From Spirosoma foliorum (GTDB taxonomy: Bacteria; Bacteroidota; Bacteroidia; Cytophagales; Spirosomataceae): a stretch of 64,000 nucleotides of DNA. The notes beneath the pieces were generated by a model, which was not told where the DNA came from, searched no databases, and saw only the letters and a program-made list of their open reading frames with translations. Shown here in pieces: positions 51,236 to 61,601 of this stretch (positions are counted from its first letter, which is position 1; every line of letters begins with the position of its first letter). The stretch spans positions 3,299,001 to 3,363,000 of the forward strand of contig NZ_CP059732.1 of NCBI RefSeq assembly GCF_014117325.1, read 5' to 3'. A program made the translations under genes and the position numbers.

Positions 51236-51916
51236 GTGAAAATACTTATTCTATTATACTACATACTTATATATATACTATATTTATACTTTAAATTACT
51301 ATATAGAGCTTCATGTATAAATTTTTACCTTTCTTTTTTTTTAACTTATTTCTGCCAGGCTCAGGATTCGACATCATCGATTCGATATCTCGAAAGAAAT
51401 GTCTGGCGTGTAGACTTTTTCGGGCCTAGTATTAGTAACGAAAGGTCGATTGGACAGAAAGCTACAATAGTAGCTCGTCTTGGGTTTGTTAGTTCACCAG
51501 CCTTTATTAAAACTGTAACTTCGTCTAGAGGTCAGTTTGAATCATCTGGTGGTTTTGCCTTTAGTCCCCGATTATCAATAGCAGGCAGACATTTTTATAA
51601 TTTCAACCGTCGTATTCAAAAAGGCAAATCAATCCGGTATAATTCGGGGAATTATATCAGCGCAAAAGTTCTCTATACGTTCTCACCAATTTCTAACTGT
51701 GACTGTGATGGACCTGCTATTCGGCCAAATGATATTCAGGGGTTTGCATTGCAAACTCTGTGGGGTTTCCAGCGAACATATAGGAAGAATTTCTATCTTA
51801 ATTTAGAGTTAGGATTAAGCACCAGAAGTACACTAATTAATGTTCAGGCGAACTCTTTACTTACGTCAGAAGCTTATTTTACGCTAGGCTATACATTCCC
51901 GAGTCATCACAAATAA
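51236..51916 (+). CDS. outer-membrane-like hypothetical protein, 5' end doubtful
   Basis: I do not recognise it. The part after about residue 50 (ERNVWRVDFFGPSISNERS, LGYTFPSHHK at the end) reads like a small beta-barrel. The in-frame start GTG 51236 gives an odd, AT-rich leader. In another frame the ATG at 51313 begins MYKFLPFFFF, a good signal peptide, but a run of nine T residues (51334-51342) puts it out of frame; with eight T residues it would read into FCQAQDSTSS. So a frameshift, a variable tract or a sequencing error is likely here. The gene is more AT-rich than its neighbours. Confidence 0.55.
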   Translation: MKILILLYYILIYILYLYFKLLYRASCINFYLSFFLTYFCQAQDSTSSIRYLERNVWRVDFFGPSISNERSIGQKATIVARLGFVSSPAFIKTVTSSRGQFESSGGFAFSPRLSIAGRHFYNFNRRIQKGKSIRYNSGNYISAKVLYTFSPISNCDCDGPAIRPNDIQGFALQTLWGFQRTYRKNFYLNLELGLSTRSTLINVQANSLLTSEAYFTLGYTFPSHHK

Positions 51917-52007
51917 TCTACGGATAATTTAAAGACAAATGCAGATAGATAAGTAGAGCTATATGTGAGGCTACATTACAAAAAATATACTTATTATCAG
52001 TTAGTCG

Positions 52008-52892
52008 CTACGCCTTGGCAATCATCCGATCGAACACCGCTCGCTGCTCTTTCATTGAGGCTACTTTATCGGCTGGATTGGTATGGCATTCAAGGAGTAC
52101 CCAGCCTTTGTAGTTCATTTTCACCAGATTAGTCAATAATTCCTGATAAGGATAGTCGGTTCTGTCGAGTTCACGAACATGGCAGGTAGCGCCAAATCGG
52201 TTTTTGACTAAGTTGAAATTGGATGCGAAACCTTTGCCATTCAAATCCTGCGGGTTGCAATTCCAGCAAATGGTCGCATTCGGATGGGTAGCCACATCCA
52301 TAATCTGCTTAATAGCAGGCAACTCCTGTGTTTCCTCCCCGTGAACTTCCAGCCGGACCTGCTGTCCAAAGTCTGCCCCATAGCGAGCAAGCTCATTGAG
52401 CGCTTCGCCGATTTGCATTAGTGTTTTTTCGGTAGGTACTTCTTTATGGAGCGCATTCGGTTTCACTTTTACGCCTGTTCCGCCCACGTCGGCACTCAAC
52501 CGAATAAATTCTTTTGACCGTTCAATCGATTCTTTCAGTTTAGCTTGATCCACAAAATCGAATTGCTGGTTTGTCCCCAGTCCAACAAGCTGAACGGGGC
52601 TATCCATAAATCTCTTTTTAACCTCCTGTCGCTGCGCCGAATTCAGGTCAGGCATTACCTTATGCGCATGTTCTACACGTAATTCGACACCACGTATGTT
52701 TGTATCCGTACAGTTTTTAATCAGCGTAGGCAAATCCCAATCTTTACCCCACAGATAGGTCACAAACCCCAACTTAATCGCCGATTTTTCCTTAGCAAGT
52801 TCCATAGCCAGGGTTGTTGATCCTGACATAAGAGAGGCCCCAGCCAGTAATGAGATTTCTTTCAGGAATGTTTTTCTATCGATAGTAAACAT
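52008..52892 (-). CDS. sugar phosphate isomerase/epimerase-like TIM-barrel protein
   Basis: Xylose-isomerase-like TIM barrel (AP2Ec family). An N-terminal export-like segment (FTIDRKTFLKEISLLAGASL) resembles a Tat leader but has only one arginine, so export is uncertain. IKLGFVTYLWGKDWDLPTLI and IRGVELRVEHAH open the barrel, and the metal-site region is RLEVHGEET, CWNCNPQD and HVRELDRTDYPY. 294 residues. The substrate is unknown; relatives act on inositol or sugar derivatives. It stands alone with AT-rich sequence on one side. Confidence 0.83.
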   Translation of the reverse strand: MFTIDRKTFLKEISLLAGASLMSGSTTLAMELAKEKSAIKLGFVTYLWGKDWDLPTLIKNCTDTNIRGVELRVEHAHKVMPDLNSAQRQEVKKRFMDSPVQLVGLGTNQQFDFVDQAKLKESIERSKEFIRLSADVGGTGVKVKPNALHKEVPTEKTLMQIGEALNELARYGADFGQQVRLEVHGEETQELPAIKQIMDVATHPNATICWNCNPQDLNGKGFASNFNLVKNRFGATCHVRELDRTDYPYQELLTNLVKMNYKGWVLLECHTNPADKVASMKEQRAVFDRMIAKA

Positions 52893-53036
52893 TGCGATTA
52901 AAATTAGCAGTTGGATTTACCAGGAAATGAGTGCGATTTGGCGAGTTGGCGATCAAATGGGTAAAGTTTAACTTCTCCCATTATTACTTGTCACCAGGCC
53001 TTTCGCGGAAAGCCGTGCCACGGTTGCGACAAAGGC

Positions 53037-53084
53037 TATAAAAAGCAATGGCCCTCAACTTAGTTGTTGAGGGCCATTGCTTTT
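53037..53084 (-). terminator. intrinsic terminator of dapA
   Basis: Nineteen-base stem AAAAGCAATGGCCCTCAAC with complement and a six-base loop. On the minus strand it ends in TTTTTATA, 19 bases past the dapA stop. Confidence 0.85.
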
Positions 53085-53102
53085 GTTTTACGTATGCTTT
53101 GC

Positions 53103-53999
53103 TTAAGCTACCAATTCCAGCAGACCATCGCGTTGAAGCACAGCTCGTTGGCGTTCGCTCAGATCGTCGGAAGCTTTCATAAGCGGTAGCCGGACTTCAG
53201 CCGAAATCAAGCCCATAATTTCCAGAACATTTTTAATACCTACAGGATTTCCTTCTTCGTACAAGAGCGGATCAATACGCAGGAAATGACCGAGTTCTTT
53301 CTGAGCAAAGGCAAAATCGCCTTGCAAAGCAGCTTCAATCATACCACTGAACTTAGCAGGTAGTGCATTGGCAACCACCGACATAACCCCTACTCCACCG
53401 ATGCTGATAATGGGGACACCCTGCACGTCATCTCCCGAAATGAGCAGGAAGTCATCTGGCTTATCGCGAACAATTTCCATGCACTGCTCAATCACACACG
53501 ATGCTTCTTTTACGCCAATGATGTTTGGGTGCTGCGCGAGTTCACAAATCGTTTCGGCCGACATATTGATACCAGTCCGAAACGGAATATTGTACAGGAT
53601 AACGGGTACCGGACTTGCATCGGCGATTCGGGTAAAATGCTCGATAACGCCCCGTTTACCGGGTTTATTATAATATGGGCAAACCGACAGAATAGCATCG
53701 ACGCCTTCAAAATCAATATCTTTCATCCCCGACACAACCTCAGACGTAACGTTTCCGCCCACGCCAAATACAATAGGGAGTTTCTTCGGGTTATTTTCCT
53801 TAAGGTATTGCAACAACTGTTTCTTTTCCTGTTTAGTCACCGTAGGCGATTCGCCAGTAGTGCCCTGCAGGACAATGTAACGCACACCGCCATCGGAGAT
53901 GTGTCGAATGATGCGGCCGAAGCCGTCGTAATCAATAGACAGGTCGGCATTGAAAGGTGTCACAATGGCAACACCTACGCCATGGAATTTAGTATCCAT
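53103..53999 (-). CDS. dapA: 4-hydroxy-tetrahydrodipicolinate synthase
   Basis: Condenses pyruvate with aspartate semialdehyde in the lysine/diaminopimelate pathway. The core contains VAIVTPFNADLSIDYDG, GTTGESPTVT, the active-site Tyr in VPVILYNIPFRTG and the Schiff-base Lys in IIGVKEASCVIEQC. I start at ATG 53999 (MDTKFHGVGVAIV): the upstream ATG 54029 would overlap the candidate promoter box. 298 residues, usual length. Confidence 0.95.
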   Translation of the reverse strand: MDTKFHGVGVAIVTPFNADLSIDYDGFGRIIRHISDGGVRYIVLQGTTGESPTVTKQEKKQLLQYLKENNPKKLPIVFGVGGNVTSEVVSGMKDIDFEGVDAILSVCPYYNKPGKRGVIEHFTRIADASPVPVILYNIPFRTGINMSAETICELAQHPNIIGVKEASCVIEQCMEIVRDKPDDFLLISGDDVQGVPIISIGGVGVMSVVANALPAKFSGMIEAALQGDFAFAQKELGHFLRIDPLLYEEGNPVGIKNVLEIMGLISAEVRLPLMKASDDLSERQRAVLQRDGLLELVA

Positions 54000-54026
54000 T
54001 AGAAGAAACAGGAATATATATTCCTG

Positions 54027-54034
54027 CAAAGTTA
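54027..54034 (-). promoter_or_regulatory. putative -7 element of the dapA promoter
   Basis: TAACTTTG on the minus strand fits TAnnTTTG, 28 bases before the chosen dapA start. A small CAGGAATATATATTCCTG palindrome lies in the leader. It helps decide the start codon. Confidence 0.4.
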
Positions 54035-54052
54035 CAGGATTTTACTGGGGAG

Positions 54053-54583
54053 TTATTGCTTCAGAGTAACTTGAGAAAAGTCTTTTGGCAAAAAACCATT
54101 CAGAGGCAATAGGTCAAAAAGCTCATCATGAATTCGAGCGACATATAATCCGGATTTTTCAGCCTCTTGAATGACATTATCAGAGGCATCCACGAATGCT
54201 AAAATTCCGTACAGTTTTTTACCTTTTTGTTCTGGAAAATAATCGGCAAAGCGGTCCAGGACTTTTAGCAACTGCTCAATATCCCGTCGCTTCAGATGGC
54301 TTTTAACTTCCACAACCACCACCGTATTGACTGCTCCATTAGCAATACCGAGCACATCAATTTCAATGGTGTCGCTGCCCTTCTGCGTTTTATAACGCGT
54401 TGTAACAGTGGTCATACCAAATCGCTCCCGAAGTACTTTTTCCATTGCCGGAAACGCCATGCCTTCTGTAAAGCTCCCAAATTTGTTACCCAGATCGCCA
54501 ATGAGCTTAGCATTACGTTCGGTAAGCTCAGCGGTACGCGTGAGGATTTTCTTTATTTCATCAAAGCTAGTAGTCGACTCCAT
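54053..54583 (-). CDS. PD-(D/E)XK-like putative nuclease
   Basis: Small protein with a helical, coiled-coil-like N terminus (about residues 1-35) followed by a restriction-endonuclease-like core. The acidic and lysine pattern is GSDTIEIDVLGI and VVVVEVKSHLKRRDIEQL, matching D...(E/D)xK. Related DUF3782-type proteins are common in cyanobacteria and Bacteroidota and are often linked to transposons or unknown repair. 176 residues. It sits between ligA and dapA on the same strand, with its own candidate promoter. Activity is unproven. Confidence 0.75.
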   Translation of the reverse strand: MESTTSFDEIKKILTRTAELTERNAKLIGDLGNKFGSFTEGMAFPAMEKVLRERFGMTTVTTRYKTQKGSDTIEIDVLGIANGAVNTVVVVEVKSHLKRRDIEQLLKVLDRFADYFPEQKGKKLYGILAFVDASDNVIQEAEKSGLYVARIHDELFDLLPLNGFLPKDFSQVTLKQ

Positions 54584-54606
54584 GGTTCAGCGGGCGATTA
54601 AGTATA

Positions 54607-54614
54607 CAAATATA
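54607..54614 (-). promoter_or_regulatory. putative -7 element upstream of the small nuclease
   Basis: TATATTTG on the minus strand fits TAnnTTTG, 24 bases before the ATG and just after the ligA stop. No -33 box is evident. Confidence 0.35.
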
Positions 54615-54636
54615 GGGATTTTAGTTTCGATATACC

Positions 54637-56893
<2,257 letters not shown>

Positions 56894-57029
56894 AGCAATA
56901 TTGGGTTTGTTTCCTCGTTCAAGCAAAAAAACGTTAGTTTTACAGGATAAAAAATTACGTAATTGTCAACGGCTACTAACTAAGTCTTTCTTTTTCAATG
57001 GATTGATTTTTTAGGGCGTCAAAACAACC

Positions 57030-57701
57030 ATGACTCAGCCTTTCATTGCCCCTTCGCTACTGGCCGCCGACTTTGCTAATCTGCAAAAAGAGCTGGATTT
57101 AATAAACCGCAGCGAGGCCGATTATCTTCATTTCGACGTAATGGATGGCTTGTTTGTTCCTAACATTTCTTTTGGTTTTCCACTGCTAGAAACGGCAAAA
57201 AAATATTGCCAGAAACCGCTGGATGTGCATTTGATGATTGTACAACCGGAACGTTATCTGGAAGCTTTTGCCGAAGGGGGCGCATCGGTTATTCACGTAC
57301 ATTATGAAGCCTGCACGCACCTCCACCGAACGCTTAGCCAAATTCGGGAATTAGGTTGCCGGGCCGGAGTGGCTCTTAATCCACATACCCCAATTTCCGT
57401 CCTTGAAGATGTTCTGGAGCAGATTGATGTTGTTTTAATCATGTCTGTAAATCCGGGCTTCGGGGGGCAAACGTTTATACCCCATACGATTCAGAAAATA
57501 ACGAAGTTAAAGCAATTACTAACAGCAAATCGATCGGCGGCTCTGATTGAAGTTGACGGAGGGGTTGGCGAAAAAAACGCTCCAACCTTACTCAACGCTG
57601 GCGCTGATATACTGGTAGCGGGCAATTCCGTTTTCAGAGCCAACGATCCGCTGGAGGCAATCCGTCAATTAAAAAATAGCCGTCAGCCTACAATAGCCTG
57701 A
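57030..57701 (+). CDS. rpe: ribulose-phosphate 3-epimerase
   Basis: Interconverts ribulose 5-phosphate and xylulose 5-phosphate in the pentose phosphate pathway. IAPSLLAADFANLQKELDLI, HFDVMDGLFVPNISFG, PLDVHLMIVQPERYL, MSVNPGFGGQTFIP and EVDGGVGEKNAPTLLNAGAD are all conserved, including the metal-binding His and Asp. 223 residues. It is followed on the same strand by the GH13 gene after 46 bases. Confidence 0.96.
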   Translation: MTQPFIAPSLLAADFANLQKELDLINRSEADYLHFDVMDGLFVPNISFGFPLLETAKKYCQKPLDVHLMIVQPERYLEAFAEGGASVIHVHYEACTHLHRTLSQIRELGCRAGVALNPHTPISVLEDVLEQIDVVLIMSVNPGFGGQTFIPHTIQKITKLKQLLTANRSAALIEVDGGVGEKNAPTLLNAGADILVAGNSVFRANDPLEAIRQLKNSRQPTIA

Positions 57702-57747
57702 TGCTTTCCGTAACTCTTAACTTTAATTGACTCAGCAAGCATCCTCC

Positions 57748-59151
57748 ATGATTAAATTATATCTGGCCATTTTGTTCAGTTCGCTCCTTCTGATCACGGC
57801 TTGTAAAAATTCTTCCCAGAATCAAACAGAGAATTCCCCCTCTGATACGACTGCCTCAGCCGCTCCGCCAACACCCGACTGGGCTAAGAATGCGACTGTT
57901 TACGAAGTAAATACACGCCAGTTTTCGCCACAGGGGAATTTTAAGGCCATTGAAGCCCAACTGCCCCGGCTGAAAGAGATGGGTGTAGATATTATCTGGC
58001 TGATGCCGATTTATCCCATTAGTCAGGAAACAAAAAAAGGAGTACAAGCCAGTCCTTACGCGATAACCGATTTCAAAACGATTAATCCAGACTATGGGAC
58101 AATGGCAGACTTTAAATCATTGGTTAACCGGGCTCATGCACTGGGGCTGCGGGTTATTCTTGATTGGGTTGCCAGCCATACGGCTCAGGATCATAGCTGG
58201 GTAAAAGAACACCCAGACTGGTACGTGACAGAAAAAGGCAAAATGGTTTCTCCCACTAATTATCAGACGGGTAAACCAACCAACTGGCTTAGCGTGGTTA
58301 AACTTAATTACGACAATCCAGACCTACGAAAAAGCATGACTGAAGCCATGCAATATTGGGTCAAGGAAGCCGATATTGACGGCTATCGCTGCAATGCAGC
58401 GGGCTACGTTCCCAATTCTTTCTGGAACTCGCTACGCCCTCAGTTAGACAAGATCAAGACTGTATTTATGTTAGCCGAATGGGAAGCTGATCCAGATCAG
58501 TTTCGAGGCTGTTTTAACATGAATTACGGTTGGAGCATGTATAACCTGATGAAATCCGTAGCCAAAGGTGTTAGTACTGCCGACAAGATTGACTCCCTAC
58601 GCGACGCCAATCAGAAACTGTTTCCAAAGTGGTATTATCAGATGCTGTTCACGCAGAATCATGATGAGAATACCAACAATGGTACGCTAGACGAATCGTT
58701 TGGCCCCGGAGCCGACGCATTCATTGTTTTAAGCAGTACGCTCGAAGGCATGCCGCTGGTCTACAATGGAATGGAATCTAACCTAAATAAACGGTTGGCT
58801 GTTTCGGATAAAGACACGATAGCCTGGGACGGCTATTCTAAAAGCGATTTCTTCAAAACCCTGCTCACGCTAAAACATCGCAACAAGGCGCTCTGGAATG
58901 GGCTGTCTGGTGGCAATGCGGTGAAAATAATAACGGATCATGACGATCAGGTGTATGCTTTTCATCGTCAGCGCGATAATGATCGTGTTGTTGTTTTACT
59001 TAACTTAAGCGGGAAACCCCAAACAGTACATTTATCGGGTGATGGTTACGCAGGTACGTATGCAGAAATATTTAGTCACCAGTCGGTAGAGTTAAAAGCC
59101 GAAATGGCTGTAACTTTAAAACCGTGGGAATACCGAGTGCTAACAAACTAG
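57748..59151 (+). CDS. GH13 alpha-amylase-family lipoprotein lacking the nucleophile Asp
   Basis: Predicted lipid-anchored surface or periplasmic glycoside hydrolase of family 13. The lipobox is LLLITACKN near residue 19. Region I is LRVILDWVASHT, region III FMLAEWEADP (general acid Glu), and region IV FTQNHDENT. In region II, however, where GYRCD is expected, the sequence is DGYRCNAAGYV: residue 216 (codon AAT at 58393-58395) is Asn instead of the catalytic Asp. The protein may bind but not cleave glycan, or the change may be recent. I use the ATG at 57748. It probably shares an operon with rpe. Confidence 0.9.
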   Translation: MIKLYLAILFSSLLLITACKNSSQNQTENSPSDTTASAAPPTPDWAKNATVYEVNTRQFSPQGNFKAIEAQLPRLKEMGVDIIWLMPIYPISQETKKGVQASPYAITDFKTINPDYGTMADFKSLVNRAHALGLRVILDWVASHTAQDHSWVKEHPDWYVTEKGKMVSPTNYQTGKPTNWLSVVKLNYDNPDLRKSMTEAMQYWVKEADIDGYRCNAAGYVPNSFWNSLRPQLDKIKTVFMLAEWEADPDQFRGCFNMNYGWSMYNLMKSVAKGVSTADKIDSLRDANQKLFPKWYYQMLFTQNHDENTNNGTLDESFGPGADAFIVLSSTLEGMPLVYNGMESNLNKRLAVSDKDTIAWDGYSKSDFFKTLLTLKHRNKALWNGLSGGNAVKIITDHDDQVYAFHRQRDNDRVVVLLNLSGKPQTVHLSGDGYAGTYAEIFSHQSVELKAEMAVTLKPWEYRVLTN

Positions 59152-59170
59152 TGCTCTACCAAACAAGATG

Positions 59171-59245
59171 CTATTGATTCTATCAGATTCTATTAAATTG
59201 ATTATCAATAAAACCTCAAATAGAATCTAAAGAATCTAAAATTGG
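59171..59245. repeat. imperfect inverted repeat with AGATTCT words
   Basis: Left arm 59171-59194 and right arm 59219-59245 are partly complementary and contain repeated GATTCTA/AGATTCT words spaced nine to ten bases. It lies just past the GH13 stop. Confidence 0.65.
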
Positions 59246-59342
59246 ACGAGTACTAGGTTTTCTGACTGGGTGGTAATTCTGTGTTCCACATTGCAACTAT
59301 TGCAACAAAAATCAGTCTATATTACTCATCGTTTAATCGTTT

Positions 59343-61439
59343 ATGCGAGTCTGGAGCATTTTAGCGGTCATATTTAGCGTAGCCAGTTCGATTGGTCTTG
59401 CGCAAACAACTGATGCGCAACAGCGAGCCGCCAGCCCTACCAATCTGCTATCCACCGAAAAAGACGCCATACAATGGGCCAGTCGGGTTGTGGGTGTATC
59501 ATCTGAGAAAAAAGGCGAACCTACCGGCGAGCAATACAAAGCCTCTCAGGCACTGGGCCGCCCTAGTAAAGTCCCTGAAATGGGCGAAAGTCCCTGTGCA
59601 TGGGCACCTTTTTACGCCGATGGCACAGCCGATGAATGGATTCAGGTAGGATTTGAAAATCCTATTCAGGCCCGGCAAATTATTGTGGCAGAAAATGTAA
59701 ATCCCGGATCAGTGGTAAAAGTCATCGTGATTGATGAAAAAGGGAAAGAGCATACTGTTTATCAGGCCACCAGTGTTCAGGCGCGTCAGGACCCTTTACT
59801 ACGAATTTTCCCCAAGGACTCGGCTTTTTTATGTACGCAACTTAAAGTGGTCATCAATGGAGCGGCTCTGAAAGGAATGAATCAGATTGATGCCATTGGA
59901 ATTTCTGAAGATACGAAACCACTTACGGTAGGCATCAACGTTTCGAAAAACACGCCTAAGGACATTCAGAAGGAAAATCTCGGAAAAACAGTAAACTCGC
60001 CGGGCCAGGAAGTGGCTCCTGTTATCTCACCCGATGGGCGGACGTTGTACTTCACCCGGAATTTCAACAAAGCAAATATGGGGGCACCTGATCGTCAGGA
60101 CGTCTGGTACTCTACGCTGGAATCGGCGTCAAACGGCAACCCGCCTGGTTGGAGCGAAGCGGTCAATATTGGGCCGCCCATCAATAACAATGGTGACAAT
60201 GCCATTAGCGGAATGGCTCCAGATGGACGAACGGCTTACCTCATTAATGTATATCGCCCCGATGGAGGGATGTCGTTTGGCATTTCGAAGTCCATTCGGA
60301 CCAAAGCCGGTTGGTCGCAGCCAGTCGAGTGCCGAATTGCCAACAACTATAACCTGCACGAAAAAAATCAACTTGAGTTTTGTGTATCGCCCGATGGGAA
60401 GGCAATTATCTTAGCTGTACAGCGAAAAGATACCCGTGGTAATCGTGATCTCTATGTTTCGCTTCTAAAACCGGATAATTCCTGGTCGGAGCCGGTATCG
60501 TTGGGTGGCGTTGTAAACACCGCCGAGTTTGAGAGTTCGCCTTTTTTAGCTGCCGACGGCCGAACACTTTACTTTACCTCTGCCGGGCATCCTGGTTATG
60601 GGAATGGCGATATTTTTGTCAGCCGCCGACAAGATGACTCCTGGGGAAACTGGAGTGAACCCGAAAACCTTGGGCCATCTATCAACACCAACGAATGGGA
60701 CGGTTATTTTACCATTCCGGCCTCCGGCGATTTTGCGTACCTGAGTTCGCGAGCTGGTTCGCTGGGAGAAGATGACATTTTTCGTCTGCGACTATTTCCT
60801 GCCATAAAGCCAGATCCCGTTGCCATTATATCCGGGCAAGTGCTGGACTCTCAAAGCAAAAAGCCAGTGGCCTCCGAAGTAGCATCGGGTCTATTTGGCG
60901 ATTCGAAAGAGATCTCTAAAGTAGATTACAATCCTGAAACGGGCGAGTATAAAATGATTCTCCCTACGCAGAAGGTTTACAATCTAAAAGCAAAAAAAGA
61001 GGGCTACTTTACCACCACCGAAACCCTTGATTTAAGCAAAGACAAGCGATTCCGGGATATTAAGCGGACGCTTTATCTGGTAAAAATTGAGCCAGGCCAA
61101 AAAATCGTCATGCGCGAGGTGCTGTTTCAGCAAAGCCAATTTACTCTACTTCCAGGAGCTAACACAGAACTGGATCAGGTCGTATCAATGCTGGAAAAAT
61201 ACCCGACAATGGAACTGCTAATCGAAGGCCATACGGATAATCAGGGCGATTGGGAACCTAATATGAAGCTTTCTGAAGACCGTGTTCGGGTTGTAAAAGA
61301 GTACCTGATCAGCAAAGGAATTTCCGAAAAACGCATCCAGACCAAGGCGTGGGGACCGAGTAAACCGGTTGCCAGCAACGAAACCGAAGAGAAACGGAAA
61401 CAGAATCGACGCGTCGAATTCACGATTCTCAAATTATAA
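59343..61439 (+). CDS. OmpA-family protein with PD40 repeats
   Basis: Cell-envelope protein. A signal peptide (about residues 1-20, ending SIGLAQ) is followed by a discoidin-like or galactose-binding-like N-terminal region (ASQALGRPSKVPEMGESPCAW). Several WD40-like PD40 repeats come next (APVISPDGRTLYFTRNF, SPFLAADGRTLYFTSAG), then a carboxypeptidase-regulatory-like domain (ISGQVLDSQSKKPV, about residues 498-580) and a C-terminal OmpA peptidoglycan-binding domain (LLIEGHTDNQGDWEPN, LSEDRVRVVKEYL). 698 residues. This architecture is typical of Bacteroidota and in some is linked to gliding or secretion. Confidence 0.92.
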   Translation: MRVWSILAVIFSVASSIGLAQTTDAQQRAASPTNLLSTEKDAIQWASRVVGVSSEKKGEPTGEQYKASQALGRPSKVPEMGESPCAWAPFYADGTADEWIQVGFENPIQARQIIVAENVNPGSVVKVIVIDEKGKEHTVYQATSVQARQDPLLRIFPKDSAFLCTQLKVVINGAALKGMNQIDAIGISEDTKPLTVGINVSKNTPKDIQKENLGKTVNSPGQEVAPVISPDGRTLYFTRNFNKANMGAPDRQDVWYSTLESASNGNPPGWSEAVNIGPPINNNGDNAISGMAPDGRTAYLINVYRPDGGMSFGISKSIRTKAGWSQPVECRIANNYNLHEKNQLEFCVSPDGKAIILAVQRKDTRGNRDLYVSLLKPDNSWSEPVSLGGVVNTAEFESSPFLAADGRTLYFTSAGHPGYGNGDIFVSRRQDDSWGNWSEPENLGPSINTNEWDGYFTIPASGDFAYLSSRAGSLGEDDIFRLRLFPAIKPDPVAIISGQVLDSQSKKPVASEVASGLFGDSKEISKVDYNPETGEYKMILPTQKVYNLKAKKEGYFTTTETLDLSKDKRFRDIKRTLYLVKIEPGQKIVMREVLFQQSQFTLLPGANTELDQVVSMLEKYPTMELLIEGHTDNQGDWEPNMKLSEDRVRVVKEYLISKGISEKRIQTKAWGPSKPVASNETEEKRKQNRRVEFTILKL

Positions 61440-61472
61440 GTACCCAGCTTTGATAGGGTATATTTTTCTGGC

Positions 61473-61554
61473 AGGATTTACAGGCAGAACATGATTTACT
61501 GAACAAAAACAGTTGGTTGTACGAATTGCCAATCCTGGTCATCCGGTAAATCCT
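61473..61554. repeat. imperfect nonad inverted repeat (AGGATTTAC words)
   Basis: Left arm 61473-61498 and right arm 61529-61554 are partly complementary. Each reads in nine-base words such as AGGATTTAC. It lies between the OmpA-family gene and the GT39 gene. Confidence 0.6.
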
Positions 61555-61601
61555 ATCGAAAAGAACTTGTCCTACACTCATTTTGCCGTAGTTTTGGCCC
61601 A

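Noticed and set aside
52893-53036. Possible small RNA or repeat between the TIM-barrel gene and dapA
   Set aside because: Only weak, short complementarity and no promoter or terminator pair was visible.
53529-54002. Open frame antisense to dapA (about 157 codons)
   Set aside because: Opposite strand of a clear dapA gene, with no family resemblance.
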